Shown here one piece after another: positions 1 to 7,009 of a stretch of DNA of 21,402 nt (the first letter of the stretch is position 1; each line of letters opens with the position of its first letter). A model generated the notes under the pieces. It had not been told where the DNA came from. It worked only from the letters and a program-made list of their open reading frames with translations, and did not search any database. Location: positions 1 through 21,402 of the forward strand of contig CAITSH010000293.1 of assembly GCA_903895005.1 (NCBI GenBank), in the 5' to 3' direction. The position numbers and the translations under genes were made by a program. The DNA comes from an uncultured Pseudomonadota bacterium (lineage in GTDB: Bacteria > Pseudomonadota > Gammaproteobacteria > Burkholderiales > SG8-39).

Positions 1-1065
1 GGCCGCGGCGATTACATCCCCAACGCCGGTGACTACTACACCCAGGATTTCGCCGGCGTGCCGCTGTTGATCGTGCGCGGCGACGATGGCAAGGTGCAGG
101 CTTTCGTCAATTCCTGCCGCCACCGCGGTGCCAAGGTCGTCACAGGCAAGGGTTCATCCAAGGCCATCAAGTGCGGCTACCACGGCTGGATGTACAAGAC
201 CGACGGCGAGCTGATGGCGGCGCCGGGCATGGCCGCCTCGAAGAACTTTGACAAGGCCGACTATCCGCTGCTCAAGGTCAAGACCGGCATGTGGGGCGGT
301 TTCATTTTCATCAACTTCGACCCCAAGTCCGAAAGCCTTGAGCATTACCTTGGCAACATCGACATGCCCTTCTCCAGCTATCACCTCGAGAACATGGTCT
401 GCACCCAGCGCAAAGTCTATGAGGTTGCCTGCAACTGGAAGATCTACGTCGAGAACGCGATGGAGGCCTTTCATGTGCCGCATGTGCACCGCGCCAGCAT
501 CAACCGCCAGCGCGGCAGCGTGGCCAACGACCGTACTTTCGATTCGACCGCCGGCGACTGGGTGGTGATGCACAAGGAACACGAGGGCACGCGCGCGGTC
601 ATCCTTGGCGATGCGTCCTTTCCGCGCATTCCGACGCTGACCGGCAAGGCGGACAAGGGCACCTACTATCCGCTGATCTACCCGAGCACCATGCTCGGCT
701 GCGCCATCGACTGCATGTGGTTTCTGGAAATCCACCCTGTTACCGCGACCACCATGCGCCTGATCGTCGGCGCGTGCTTCCCCAAAGAAACCACGCTGCG
801 CCCGGACTTTGACGAGATCGTGCAGAACTACTACAAGCGCTGGGATATCACCACGGCCGAGGACATCGACATCAGCGTCAAGCAACAGGAGGGCGTGTCA
901 ACGCCCTTCAGCCTGCCCGGCCGGCTGTCCGAGCATGAACCGCTGGTGCACGCCATCGACAACTGGGTGCTCGACCATGTGCTTGGTGTCAAAAACCGCA
1001 AGCGCACCTTCCAGGGTTTCAGTCTCACCGATCTTGACGTGCTGCCAGAGAATATCGTCGCGTAA
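1..1065 (+). CDS. Rieske non-heme iron oxygenase, alpha subunit (5'-truncated)
   Basis: The reading frame is open from base 1, so the true start lies outside the window; 354 residues are visible, roughly the last 80-85% of a typical alpha subunit. In fragment numbering the Rieske [2Fe-2S] ligands are C39-x-H41 and C58-x2-H61. The mononuclear iron site follows as E155-x2-H158-x4-H163, with the acidic 'AEDIDISVKQQEG' stretch supplying the probable C-terminal carboxylate. Such proteins use electrons from a ferredoxin or reductase to insert O2 into an aromatic or alkyl substrate. The residue bridging the two metal centres is normally Asp in ring-hydroxylating dioxygenases; here it is Glu, as in some quaternary-amine or N-demethylating oxygenases. 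The substrate is therefore uncertain. No partner subunit follows; a strong terminator lies just downstream. The family is certain, the substrate is not. Confidence 0.9.
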   Translation, partial: GRGDYIPNAGDYYTQDFAGVPLLIVRGDDGKVQAFVNSCRHRGAKVVTGKGSSKAIKCGYHGWMYKTDGELMAAPGMAASKNFDKADYPLLKVKTGMWGGFIFINFDPKSESLEHYLGNIDMPFSSYHLENMVCTQRKVYEVACNWKIYVENAMEAFHVPHVHRASINRQRGSVANDRTFDSTAGDWVVMHKEHEGTRAVILGDASFPRIPTLTGKADKGTYYPLIYPSTMLGCAIDCMWFLEIHPVTATTMRLIVGACFPKETTLRPDFDEIVQNYYKRWDITTAEDIDISVKQQEGVSTPFSLPGRLSEHEPLVHAIDNWVLDHVLGVKNRKRTFQGFSLTDLDVLPENIVA

Positions 1066-1116
1066 GCATTACTCCGTCGCGGTCGCCCTGGTGTGACGGG
1101 GACGCGACCGCCGCGC

Positions 1117-1156
1117 AAAACCGCCATTCCCGCGAAAACGGTGTGGCGGTTTTTTT
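1117..1156 (+). terminator. Rho-independent terminator after the Rieske gene
   Basis: Inverted repeat AAAACCGCCA (1117-1126) pairs with TGGCGGTTTT (1144-1153) and runs into a T tract (1150-1156). It lies 52 bases after the Rieske stop codon and 16 bases before the end of the convergent M20 gene. The A tract on the left arm gives a short U run on the other strand, so it probably stops transcription in both directions. Confidence 0.88.
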
Positions 1157-1171
1157 ATGCCGCCGGATTCC

Positions 1172-2296
1172 CTAGCGGGCGCGGCACCAGGCCTCGATGA
1201 GCTGCGAGTAAATTTCCACGCCCTGACCGATGCGCGATGCAAGGCAGTACTCGTCGGTCTGGTGCGCAAGCTGCGGCTCGCCCGGCCCGAGGATCACCGC
1301 CGGCGGATTGCCCAGCGCCGGGTTGAGTGCCGCGGCGTCGGTAAAGTACGTCGCGCTGCGCGCCACCGGGCGCTCGCCCAGAACCGGCTCGACAATGTCA
1401 TAGATCTGCTGCATCCAAGGGTGCGAGGGTTCGGTGTAGACGCTGCCCACATCAAGCAGCGTGGACAATTCCACGCCCGGTCCGAGGTGCCTGCAAAGGC
1501 ACTTGAGCAGCGCCGGGTGATCGACGTTGGGCACGGTGCGGATGTCTATGCCTATGGTGGCCTCGTCGGGCACCGAGTTTATGTTGAGTCCGCCGCGAAT
1601 GGTGCCGACGTTGAGTGTGGGCGAACCCATCAGCGCGTGCGGCGACGATTCGAACGCAAATTTCTCCAGCGCACTCACCGCGCGCGCCGCCTTGTAAACG
1701 GCGTTGTCGCCGCGCTCGGGCATCGACCCATGGGCTGTCACGCCGCGTGTTTTTGCCTGCAGCCAAAACGCGCCTTTGTGTCCCACATAGGGGTAGTTGG
1801 CCGTGGGCTCGCCGACGATGAGCGCGCCGATGCGGCCCATAACGTCCGGCGTTTTCGCCAGGTGGTAGGCGCCGCCGCAACCGGTTTCCTCGTCTGCGGT
1901 GAGGATTAGCGTGAGGCCGCCGGAACGCTTCAAGTCGGCGATGTGCGGCAGGGCCGCGGTGATGAAAGCGCCGATGCCCGACTTCATGTCGCTCGAGCCG
2001 CGGCCGTACAACCGGTCTCCGTCAAGTTCGCCTGCGAAGGCATCCTTGCTCCAGGGTGCGTTCCCGAGGGGCACTGTGTCGAGGTGGCCGGTGAAGCCGA
2101 GCATGGGTTTGTCGCCCGAGCCAATGGTGGCGACGATGCTCGTGCGCTGCGGGGCAAAGGCGTGGTAGCTGACGCGAAAGCCTGCCGCTTCGAGTTCACT
2201 GCCGACAAATTTTGCGCACGACTCCTCGTTGCCTGGCGGATTGACGGTGTTAAAGCGCAGCAGTTGCTGCGTCAGTTTGACTGCGTCTTGCTTCAC
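1172..2296 (-). CDS. M20-family metallohydrolase (ArgE/DapE-like deacylase)
   Basis: A 374-residue cytoplasmic zinc amidohydrolase of the acetylornithine deacetylase / succinyl-diaminopimelate desuccinylase / carboxypeptidase type. Visible metal and catalytic residues are H71 and D73 (GHLDTVP), D103 (GSSDMKSG), E136-E137 (ADEETG) and E163 (GEPT), in the usual order and at the usual spacing. A dimerisation domain sits between about residues 175 and 285. The start is GTG with a GAGGGA ribosome site 8 bases upstream (2305-2310). The length matches ArgE, but such genes outside arginine clusters often act on other N-acyl substrates, and no arginine gene is nearby. It runs convergently to the Rieske gene. 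The substrate is unknown; an N-acylated compound is a reasonable guess. Confidence 0.9.
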   Translation of the reverse strand: MKQDAVKLTQQLLRFNTVNPPGNEESCAKFVGSELEAAGFRVSYHAFAPQRTSIVATIGSGDKPMLGFTGHLDTVPLGNAPWSKDAFAGELDGDRLYGRGSSDMKSGIGAFITAALPHIADLKRSGGLTLILTADEETGCGGAYHLAKTPDVMGRIGALIVGEPTANYPYVGHKGAFWLQAKTRGVTAHGSMPERGDNAVYKAARAVSALEKFAFESSPHALMGSPTLNVGTIRGGLNINSVPDEATIGIDIRTVPNVDHPALLKCLCRHLGPGVELSTLLDVGSVYTEPSHPWMQQIYDIVEPVLGERPVARSATYFTDAAALNPALGNPPAVILGPGEPQLAHQTDEYCLASRIGQGVEIYSQLIEAWCRAR

Positions 2297-2319
2297 GGCG
2301 CTATTCCCTCATCGGACCC

Positions 2320-2339
2320 GCACGAAACCCATTTCGTGC
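2320..2339. repeat. Perfect 8-bp hairpin between two minus-strand genes
   Basis: GCACGAAA (2320-2327) and TTTCGTGC (2332-2339) form a perfect stem around the 4-base loop CCCA. It lies between the end of the small secreted-protein gene (2394) and the start of the M20 gene (2296). There is no T tract on either side, so it is a poor intrinsic terminator. It could be an operator or a processing hairpin. Confidence 0.4.
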
Positions 2340-2393
2340 CCCGGGCGGTGGGATGATAGCTGCAATCGGCGCGCACCCGCTACGGATGCGCGG

Positions 2394-2654
2394 CTACTGC
2401 TTTTCGGCGACGACGCGCCCCTCGGCGTTGACGTAGACGCGGTAACGCATGCCGTTGGCACAGGTGGCGACGTGGTCGGTAGCGCTTTTTTCCGTGGCGT
2501 CCACCACCTGGCCGCAAGGCCTGCCCAACAGCGCGATAACCGCGGTGAGATCCTTGCGCAATGCCGCTTCGTCGGCGGCGAAGGCCGGGATGAACGACAG
2601 TGCGCCCAGCAGCCAAAGCCAGTTGCGCGGACGGAGCGGAAAACGCGTTTTCAT
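2394..2654 (-). CDS. Small secreted protein of unknown function
   Basis: An 86-residue protein I do not recognise. The N-terminus looks like a Sec signal peptide: positive residues (MKTRFPLRPRN), a hydrophobic core (WLWLLGALSFIPAF) and a probable AFA-A cleavage site near residue 27. About 60 mature residues would be exported to the periplasm. They contain two cysteines (in RPCGQ and ATCANG) that could form a disulfide, and a 'YRVYVNAEGRVV' strand pair. It begins 19 bases after the end of the Ala/Pro-rich protein gene and is probably co-transcribed with it. The real-gene call rests on the signal peptide and tight spacing, not on a known domain. Confidence 0.7.
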   Translation of the reverse strand: MKTRFPLRPRNWLWLLGALSFIPAFAADEAALRKDLTAVIALLGRPCGQVVDATEKSATDHVATCANGMRYRVYVNAEGRVVAEKQ

Positions 2655-2673
2655 GAAGGTGTTCTCTTCGCGT

Positions 2674-3417
2674 TCAGGCTACGGTGCGAAATTGTTCGGC
2701 GCTGGCGAGAATCATCCAGATGGCTTCGCGCGAGCCTGCGACCGAGCGCGCCAACTCCGGGTCGCCGTCCTGCAGCAGCGCAAGCACCTTCATTACCAGC
2801 AGGTCGTAAGGCTGGCGCAGCGTGAGCGGCGCGGTTTTGTGACCATCGCGATAGGCGCTGCGAAATTGCTCGAGCACATCGTCCATCTGGTTCTTGAGGG
2901 CGAGCTTGCTGAATATGCCAATGGCCTTGGTGTCGCGCAGGCGGGTTTTGAGCGAAGCCACATCAAGCGAGGGCGGTACGGGTGCAGCCGTAGCGGCTTG
3001 CGGCGCAATGACTTTGGCCGCGGTCTTTGGCGCTGCAACCGACGGTGTGATGGGGGCGGCCGCTTTTGGCATGCCGGGCAATGCGTCAGTTCGCGTTGTT
3101 GTTGGAGCGGCCGCGGGAACGACCGCAGGCACCGTAGCGATTGGCGAGCTTGCGAATCCGAGTGGCGCAGCGGAAATGTCAGGCATGGCGGTTACCGGCG
3201 CGGCGGGCGATACCGGGGACAAGATGCTTACGGGTGCGTCGGGGGCTTCCGCGCCAAGCAGAGCGGTGTCGACCTCGAACGCGGGCAGGGTCACGGTGCG
3301 CGGTTGGGCCTTTGCCACCGCGGCGCATCCGCCGGCCGCGGTAATCACAACAATGCCGACGGCAACGACGCGAAGCACGGCGAGGCGGCGAAGATGCTGA
3401 AAGGGTGCGATTGGCAT
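2674..3417 (-). CDS. Envelope-associated protein with Ala/Pro-rich linker, unknown function
   Basis: The chosen ATG at 3417 gives 247 residues. The frame is open further upstream, but residues there look non-coding and would run into the divergent gene's start region. The N-terminus has a positive patch and hydrophobic segment (LAVLRVVAVGIVVITAAGGCAA); the AAGGC could be a loose lipobox, so this may be a lipoprotein. Residues about 40-150 are a low-complexity Ala/Pro/Thr/Val linker, as used to cross the periplasm. The last ~95 residues form a predicted helical domain (from 'SLKTRLRDTKAIGIFSKLALKNQ' onward). I cannot assign a function. It is divergent from the PerM-like gene and upstream of the small secreted-protein gene. 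Confidence 0.72.
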   Translation of the reverse strand: MPIAPFQHLRRLAVLRVVAVGIVVITAAGGCAAVAKAQPRTVTLPAFEVDTALLGAEAPDAPVSILSPVSPAAPVTAMPDISAAPLGFASSPIATVPAVVPAAAPTTTRTDALPGMPKAAAPITPSVAAPKTAAKVIAPQAATAAPVPPSLDVASLKTRLRDTKAIGIFSKLALKNQMDDVLEQFRSAYRDGHKTAPLTLRQPYDLLVMKVLALLQDGDPELARSVAGSREAIWMILASAEQFRTVA

Positions 3418-3465
3418 GGCAGCACCATACAAGCGTACACACGCGCCGTATGTGCTGCAGCGCAC

Positions 3466-3493
3466 GTTACAACAGCGCACCCCATTTGATAAT
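3466..3493 (+). promoter_or_regulatory. Candidate promoter for the PerM-like gene
   Basis: GTTACA (3466-3471) and GATAAT (3488-3493) are separated by 16 bases, matching the sigma-70 consensus at 4 and 5 of 6 positions. The predicted transcription start falls close to the ATG at 3500. Either the mRNA is nearly leaderless or translation begins at the in-frame ATG at 3548. Confidence 0.35.
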
Positions 3494-3499
3494 GCCGCC

Positions 3500-4696
3500 A
3501 TGACCCCAGACCAGACATCGGCCCCCGCAGGGTCACCGGCGACCCGCATGGCTCTAGTGCAGGCGGTTCACACGGGCGCCGGCGATTTCGGCATCGGTGA
3601 AGCCAGGTGGCGGCAATTCGTGCAGCTTGCCGCGGTGGTGGCTGTGGTGTTCGCCTGTTATCTCGTGTTGCAGCCCTTCATGCCGGCGCTGCTGTTTGCC
3701 GCCGTGGTGTGCTCGGCCACCTGGCCGCTGTATGTGCGTCTACGCTCGGCGTTGGGCGACCGGCCCGCCTTGGCGGCGCTGGTGATGAGCATGCTGCTGA
3801 TCGTGCTGGTGATCGGCCCCACCGTGTTGCTTGCGCTGAGCCTTGCTGACAACGTTAGCGCCGCGGCCGAGTCGGTCAAGGCGCTGCTCAGGGGCGGGCC
3901 CATCGCGCCGCCGGCGTGGCTGCGGCGCCTGCCACTAACCGGGGATCTGCTGGCCGATTACTGGATTCGCATCGGTGCAAGCGGCGACAGCCTGCTTACG
4001 CAAGCCCAAGGGTTGCTCGAACCGCTACGTAATTTTTTGCTTGGCGCGGGCCGCACCGCCGGCGAAGGGCTGCTGCAAATGGCGTTGGCGAGCTTTATCG
4101 GTTTCTTTTTTTATCGCGATGGCGAGATCCTGCTGCGCGCGCTGCGCCAGGCGCTCAGGCGCGTGGCCGGTGCGCTGGGCGAGCCGCTGCTCGACACCAT
4201 CGCAAGCTCGCTCAAGGGCGTGGTGCACGGCATTTTTGGCACGGCCCTCGCGCAGGCGCTGGTCGCGCTGGCGGGCTTTCTGATCGCCGGCGTGCCGGCG
4301 CCCTTCATTTTGGCGGTGGCGACATTTTTTCTATCCATCCTGCCCATCGGCCCGCCGCTGGTGTGGGGCGGCGCGACGGTGTGGCTGTTTTATGAGGGGC
4401 AGTCCGGCTGGGGGGTGTTCATGGGTCTATGGGGCCTGCTCGCCATCAGCAGCATCGACAACCTCGTCAAGCCTTACCTCATCAGCCGCAGCAGCAAGCT
4501 GCCGCTGCTGTTGACGGTGCTTGGCGTGCTGGGCGGCGTGATCGCCTTCGGGTTCATCGGCCTTTTTATCGGCCCGCCGGTGCTCGCGATAGGATTGGCG
4601 GTGTTGCGGCTGTGGATTGCGCAGCGCCCGGGCGAGGATCCTGCAGCCCGGAACCGCCTGACTGCGGCGGTGCTGCGGCGGCAAGACCTGGCCTGA
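3500..4696 (+). CDS. AI-2E/PerM-family membrane transporter
   Basis: A 398-residue inner-membrane protein. Two hydrophobic segments lie near the N-terminus (LAAVVAVVFACYLVL; then LLFAAVVCSATWPLYVRLR), followed by another (LAALVMSMLLIVLVIGPTVLLAL). A soluble stretch comes next, then the family's conserved C-terminal membrane block with FFFYRDGE, SILPIGPPL, SSIDNLVKPYLIS and GLFIGPPVL. The IDNLxKP and GPP motifs are typical of PerM/YdiK/TqsA proteins. Members have been linked to autoinducer-2 export or Na+/H+ antiport, but most are uncharacterised, so the substrate is open. The start is uncertain: the frame is open to 3416, but ATG 3500 fits the candidate promoter and ATG 3548 is also possible. 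It is convergent with the TonB receptor gene; the 87-base gap (4697-4783) shows no clear terminator. Confidence 0.87.
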   Translation: MTPDQTSAPAGSPATRMALVQAVHTGAGDFGIGEARWRQFVQLAAVVAVVFACYLVLQPFMPALLFAAVVCSATWPLYVRLRSALGDRPALAALVMSMLLIVLVIGPTVLLALSLADNVSAAAESVKALLRGGPIAPPAWLRRLPLTGDLLADYWIRIGASGDSLLTQAQGLLEPLRNFLLGAGRTAGEGLLQMALASFIGFFFYRDGEILLRALRQALRRVAGALGEPLLDTIASSLKGVVHGIFGTALAQALVALAGFLIAGVPAPFILAVATFFLSILPIGPPLVWGGATVWLFYEGQSGWGVFMGLWGLLAISSIDNLVKPYLISRSSKLPLLLTVLGVLGGVIAFGFIGLFIGPPVLAIGLAVLRLWIAQRPGEDPAARNRLTAAVLRRQDLA

Positions 4697-4783
4697 CGTC
4701 CGCGGGGTGCCGGGAGTGACCGGCTTGAAAGCCTTAACTGGCAGGGGTTTCCAGCCGATTGTGTCCGCGATAGGGTGATCGGG

Positions 4784-6931
4784 TCAGTAATTGAAAATCA
4801 TCGAAACCCGAAGGCTACGGGGTTCGACCGGGTGGAAATGGATGTCGTCCACCCCGGCGGAGCCGTCGCGGCACGTCGATCCGGCCGGATCACTGCGCAA
4901 TCGCGAGCAATAGTAGTAGTCGATGTCGTTGGCGCGGCGGTTGAACAGATTGTAGAGGTCGAAGTTGAGGCGCATTTTGTTGTCGATTTTGTAGCCGCCG
5001 CGAAGCGAGGTGACGATGGTCGACTGTGAGCGCTGTGTGTTGTCCTCGATCAGCGGCCGCGGGCCGAAGTAACGCAAGTGCCCGCTCACCGACCAGCGGC
5101 CCAGATCATTGGCGGTTATGCCGAGCGATGCAACCTGGTCTATCGAGCCAGGAATGCGGTTGCCGGCCGCGTTGTTGTCGCTGAATTCCGCTTTGGATGC
5201 GGAAAGATCGGCGTCGACGATAAGCCACGGTTTGGGCGTGTAGCGATTCGACCATTCGGCGCCCTGGCGCCGGCTGGGGCGCCCGGCACGGGTCGTCCCG
5301 GCATCGCCGAGGAACAGCAATTCGGAGTCAAGCGTCATGCGCCAGAGCGACAGCGAGCTTTGCAGATTCGGGACAATCTCGGTACGCAAGCCGATTTCAC
5401 TGCCGCGGGTTTTTACCAGCGGCGCGACTTTTTGTGCGGCAGCGCCGCTGCGCGGATCGACCGTGATGGTCGTGCCTCGCGCATCGTTGCTGTGAAAGCC
5501 GTGGCCGGCGTTGACGAAATATTCGGTTTTTGCCCATGGGCCGAAAATGAAATTCAGCTTGGGCGATGCCATATTGGCGCTTCCCGTACCGGAGTTGGCC
5601 GCAAGGCTGCTTTGCACGTTGGCGCGGTAAAAATCGCTGCGAATGCCCGCCACGGTCTTGAGCCAATCGGTCCATTGCAGGCTGTTTTCGTAAAATACAC
5701 CGACCCCGGTTTGTTGCACCCTGTCTTCACGCGTCGTGCTGGTCTTCTGCTGCGCGGTCGCGCCGTAGAGGGCCACACGGCCGATGTTATCGCGTCGCAA
5801 TTGCAGCCCGAACTTGCTCACGCTGGAAAGGCCGCCCAGCTTGTGGTTGATCACCCACTTCGGTTCGACGCCGAAAATGTTGCGTTCATCCGATTGCTGA
5901 AACTGGTCGCCTGCGGTGGCGCTTTCCTTGAAAAAGGTGAAATTTGAAAACAGGCTCAGGCGATACTTGATTGCATAGGCGTCAAAGTGAAAGGTCCCCC
6001 CGTCAATCGCCTTGTGGCGGTCAAAGGACAGGCTGTAACGCGAAGTCTCGCCGCCGTCGGTCGGGTCAATAGTTCCGTTACGACCTATGAGCCCCGCATC
6101 GACGGCGCGTTGCGGGATCTGGTCGGTGGAATTCCACTTGCCGGTGTAGGCCATGCCACTCACGGTAATGCCGTCGGCATTGGTTCCGTGGCTGTAGCGC
6201 AGCACCGCATTGAGTTTTTTGTAGTCCGACGGGTTCTGCCACGGGCCGTCGTTGTGATAGAGCTCAAGTGCGTAGAGCCAGCGCTTGTCGTCGGTGTCGG
6301 ACTTGGGCGCGCCCGACGATGTTCCCGCAGGAGTGCCTGCAATCAGCGCGCGCTTGTAGCCGAAACTGCCGATGCTCGCTTCGGCGATATTTTTCGGCAT
6401 GCTGGTGTAGTACTCGATGTTGGCGGCGCCGGCCGAAGCAAAATCACCCACTTCGGCGAAATAGGGGCCTTTCATGTAGTCAATGCGCGAAACCAGTTCG
6501 GGAATCAGGAAATTGAGATCCGAATAACCCTGGCCGTGGGCGTGCGTGGGCATGTTCACAGGCATGCCTGCGACCGAGGTGCGAAAGTCGGTCCCGTGGT
6601 CGAGATTGAAACCGCGCAGGAAGTATTGGTTGGCTTTGCCTTCGCCGCTGTGCTGCGTGATGATCACGCCGGGCACGTACTCGAGCACTTCGCCGGGTCG
6701 CAGCATCGGCCGCGCCTCAATCAATTTGGGCGTGATATAGCCCTGGCTTGCGGCATCCGAGGTGCCCACGCCGTTGTTGTAGTGGCCGATGATGTGGATT
6801 TCATCTTCACTTTCCGCTGTGGTTACGATGCCCTCTGGGCTTGCCGGGGTTTGCGCGGCGACGGGTGCGGAAAAAAGCAGCGCTATGGCCGTGCCAATTG
6901 TGATTGTGGATGCGGTAATTCGGGTGTTCAT
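4784..6931 (-). CDS. TonB-dependent outer-membrane receptor
   Basis: A 715-residue outer-membrane beta-barrel that takes up a ligand using TonB/ExbBD energy. The ATG at 6931 is preferred over a GTG at 6958 because it opens directly with a signal peptide (MNTRITASTITIGTAIALL, probable cleavage after PVAAQ). A TonB-box-like segment (EDEIHIIGH) is followed by the plug domain with LRPGEVLEYVPGVIITQHSG and a His-rich THAHGQGYSDLNF stretch. The rest is rich in alternating aromatic strands and ends in the terminal aromatic signature FNY. There is no siderophore, haem or cobalamin gene nearby, so the ligand is unknown. It lies 78 bases after the HTH-citrate-synthase gene on the same strand and may be co-transcribed with it, so it could take up a substrate or co-factor linked to the catabolic operon. 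Confidence 0.93.
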   Translation of the reverse strand: MNTRITASTITIGTAIALLFSAPVAAQTPASPEGIVTTAESEDEIHIIGHYNNGVGTSDAASQGYITPKLIEARPMLRPGEVLEYVPGVIITQHSGEGKANQYFLRGFNLDHGTDFRTSVAGMPVNMPTHAHGQGYSDLNFLIPELVSRIDYMKGPYFAEVGDFASAGAANIEYYTSMPKNIAEASIGSFGYKRALIAGTPAGTSSGAPKSDTDDKRWLYALELYHNDGPWQNPSDYKKLNAVLRYSHGTNADGITVSGMAYTGKWNSTDQIPQRAVDAGLIGRNGTIDPTDGGETSRYSLSFDRHKAIDGGTFHFDAYAIKYRLSLFSNFTFFKESATAGDQFQQSDERNIFGVEPKWVINHKLGGLSSVSKFGLQLRRDNIGRVALYGATAQQKTSTTREDRVQQTGVGVFYENSLQWTDWLKTVAGIRSDFYRANVQSSLAANSGTGSANMASPKLNFIFGPWAKTEYFVNAGHGFHSNDARGTTITVDPRSGAAAQKVAPLVKTRGSEIGLRTEIVPNLQSSLSLWRMTLDSELLFLGDAGTTRAGRPSRRQGAEWSNRYTPKPWLIVDADLSASKAEFSDNNAAGNRIPGSIDQVASLGITANDLGRWSVSGHLRYFGPRPLIEDNTQRSQSTIVTSLRGGYKIDNKMRLNFDLYNLFNRRANDIDYYYCSRLRSDPAGSTCRDGSAGVDDIHFHPVEPRSLRVSMIFNY

Positions 6932-6949
6932 GATTGCGATCAGACCGGG

Positions 6950-6972
6950 ACGTTGCACGTTATACGTGTATA
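6950..6972. promoter_or_regulatory. ACGT repeats and a dyad upstream of the TonB receptor gene
   Basis: ACGT occurs three times at an exact 7-base period (6950, 6957, 6964). It overlaps a 12-base dyad TATAC-GT-GTATA (6961-6972). This lies 19-41 bases upstream of the receptor start, where an operator would be expected. No good -35 box is visible. It may be a protein-binding site or chance. Confidence 0.3.
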
Positions 6973-7009
6973 CAGCCGCTGCGGATGTTTTAGTCCGCCA
7001 GGGTGTGAA

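Noticed and set aside
154..885. 243-codon open frame on the minus strand across the Rieske gene
   Set aside because: It is antisense to an intact Rieske reading frame with all metal ligands. Composition is that of a shadow frame and no ribosome site is seen.
1172..2296. Assignment of the M20 gene as argE or dapE
   Set aside because: All metal ligands are present, but the family covers many N-acyl substrates and no arginine or lysine biosynthesis gene is adjacent.
4697..4783. Search for a terminator between the convergent PerM-like and TonB receptor genes
   Set aside because: Only short imperfect pairings (such as CTGG...CCAG) are visible and there is no T tract.
6981..6998. GCGGA...TCCGC hairpin as a terminator of the HTH-citrate-synthase gene
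   Set aside because: The stem has only 5 bases and no T run on the minus strand, so termination is not supported and read-through into the receptor gene is possible.
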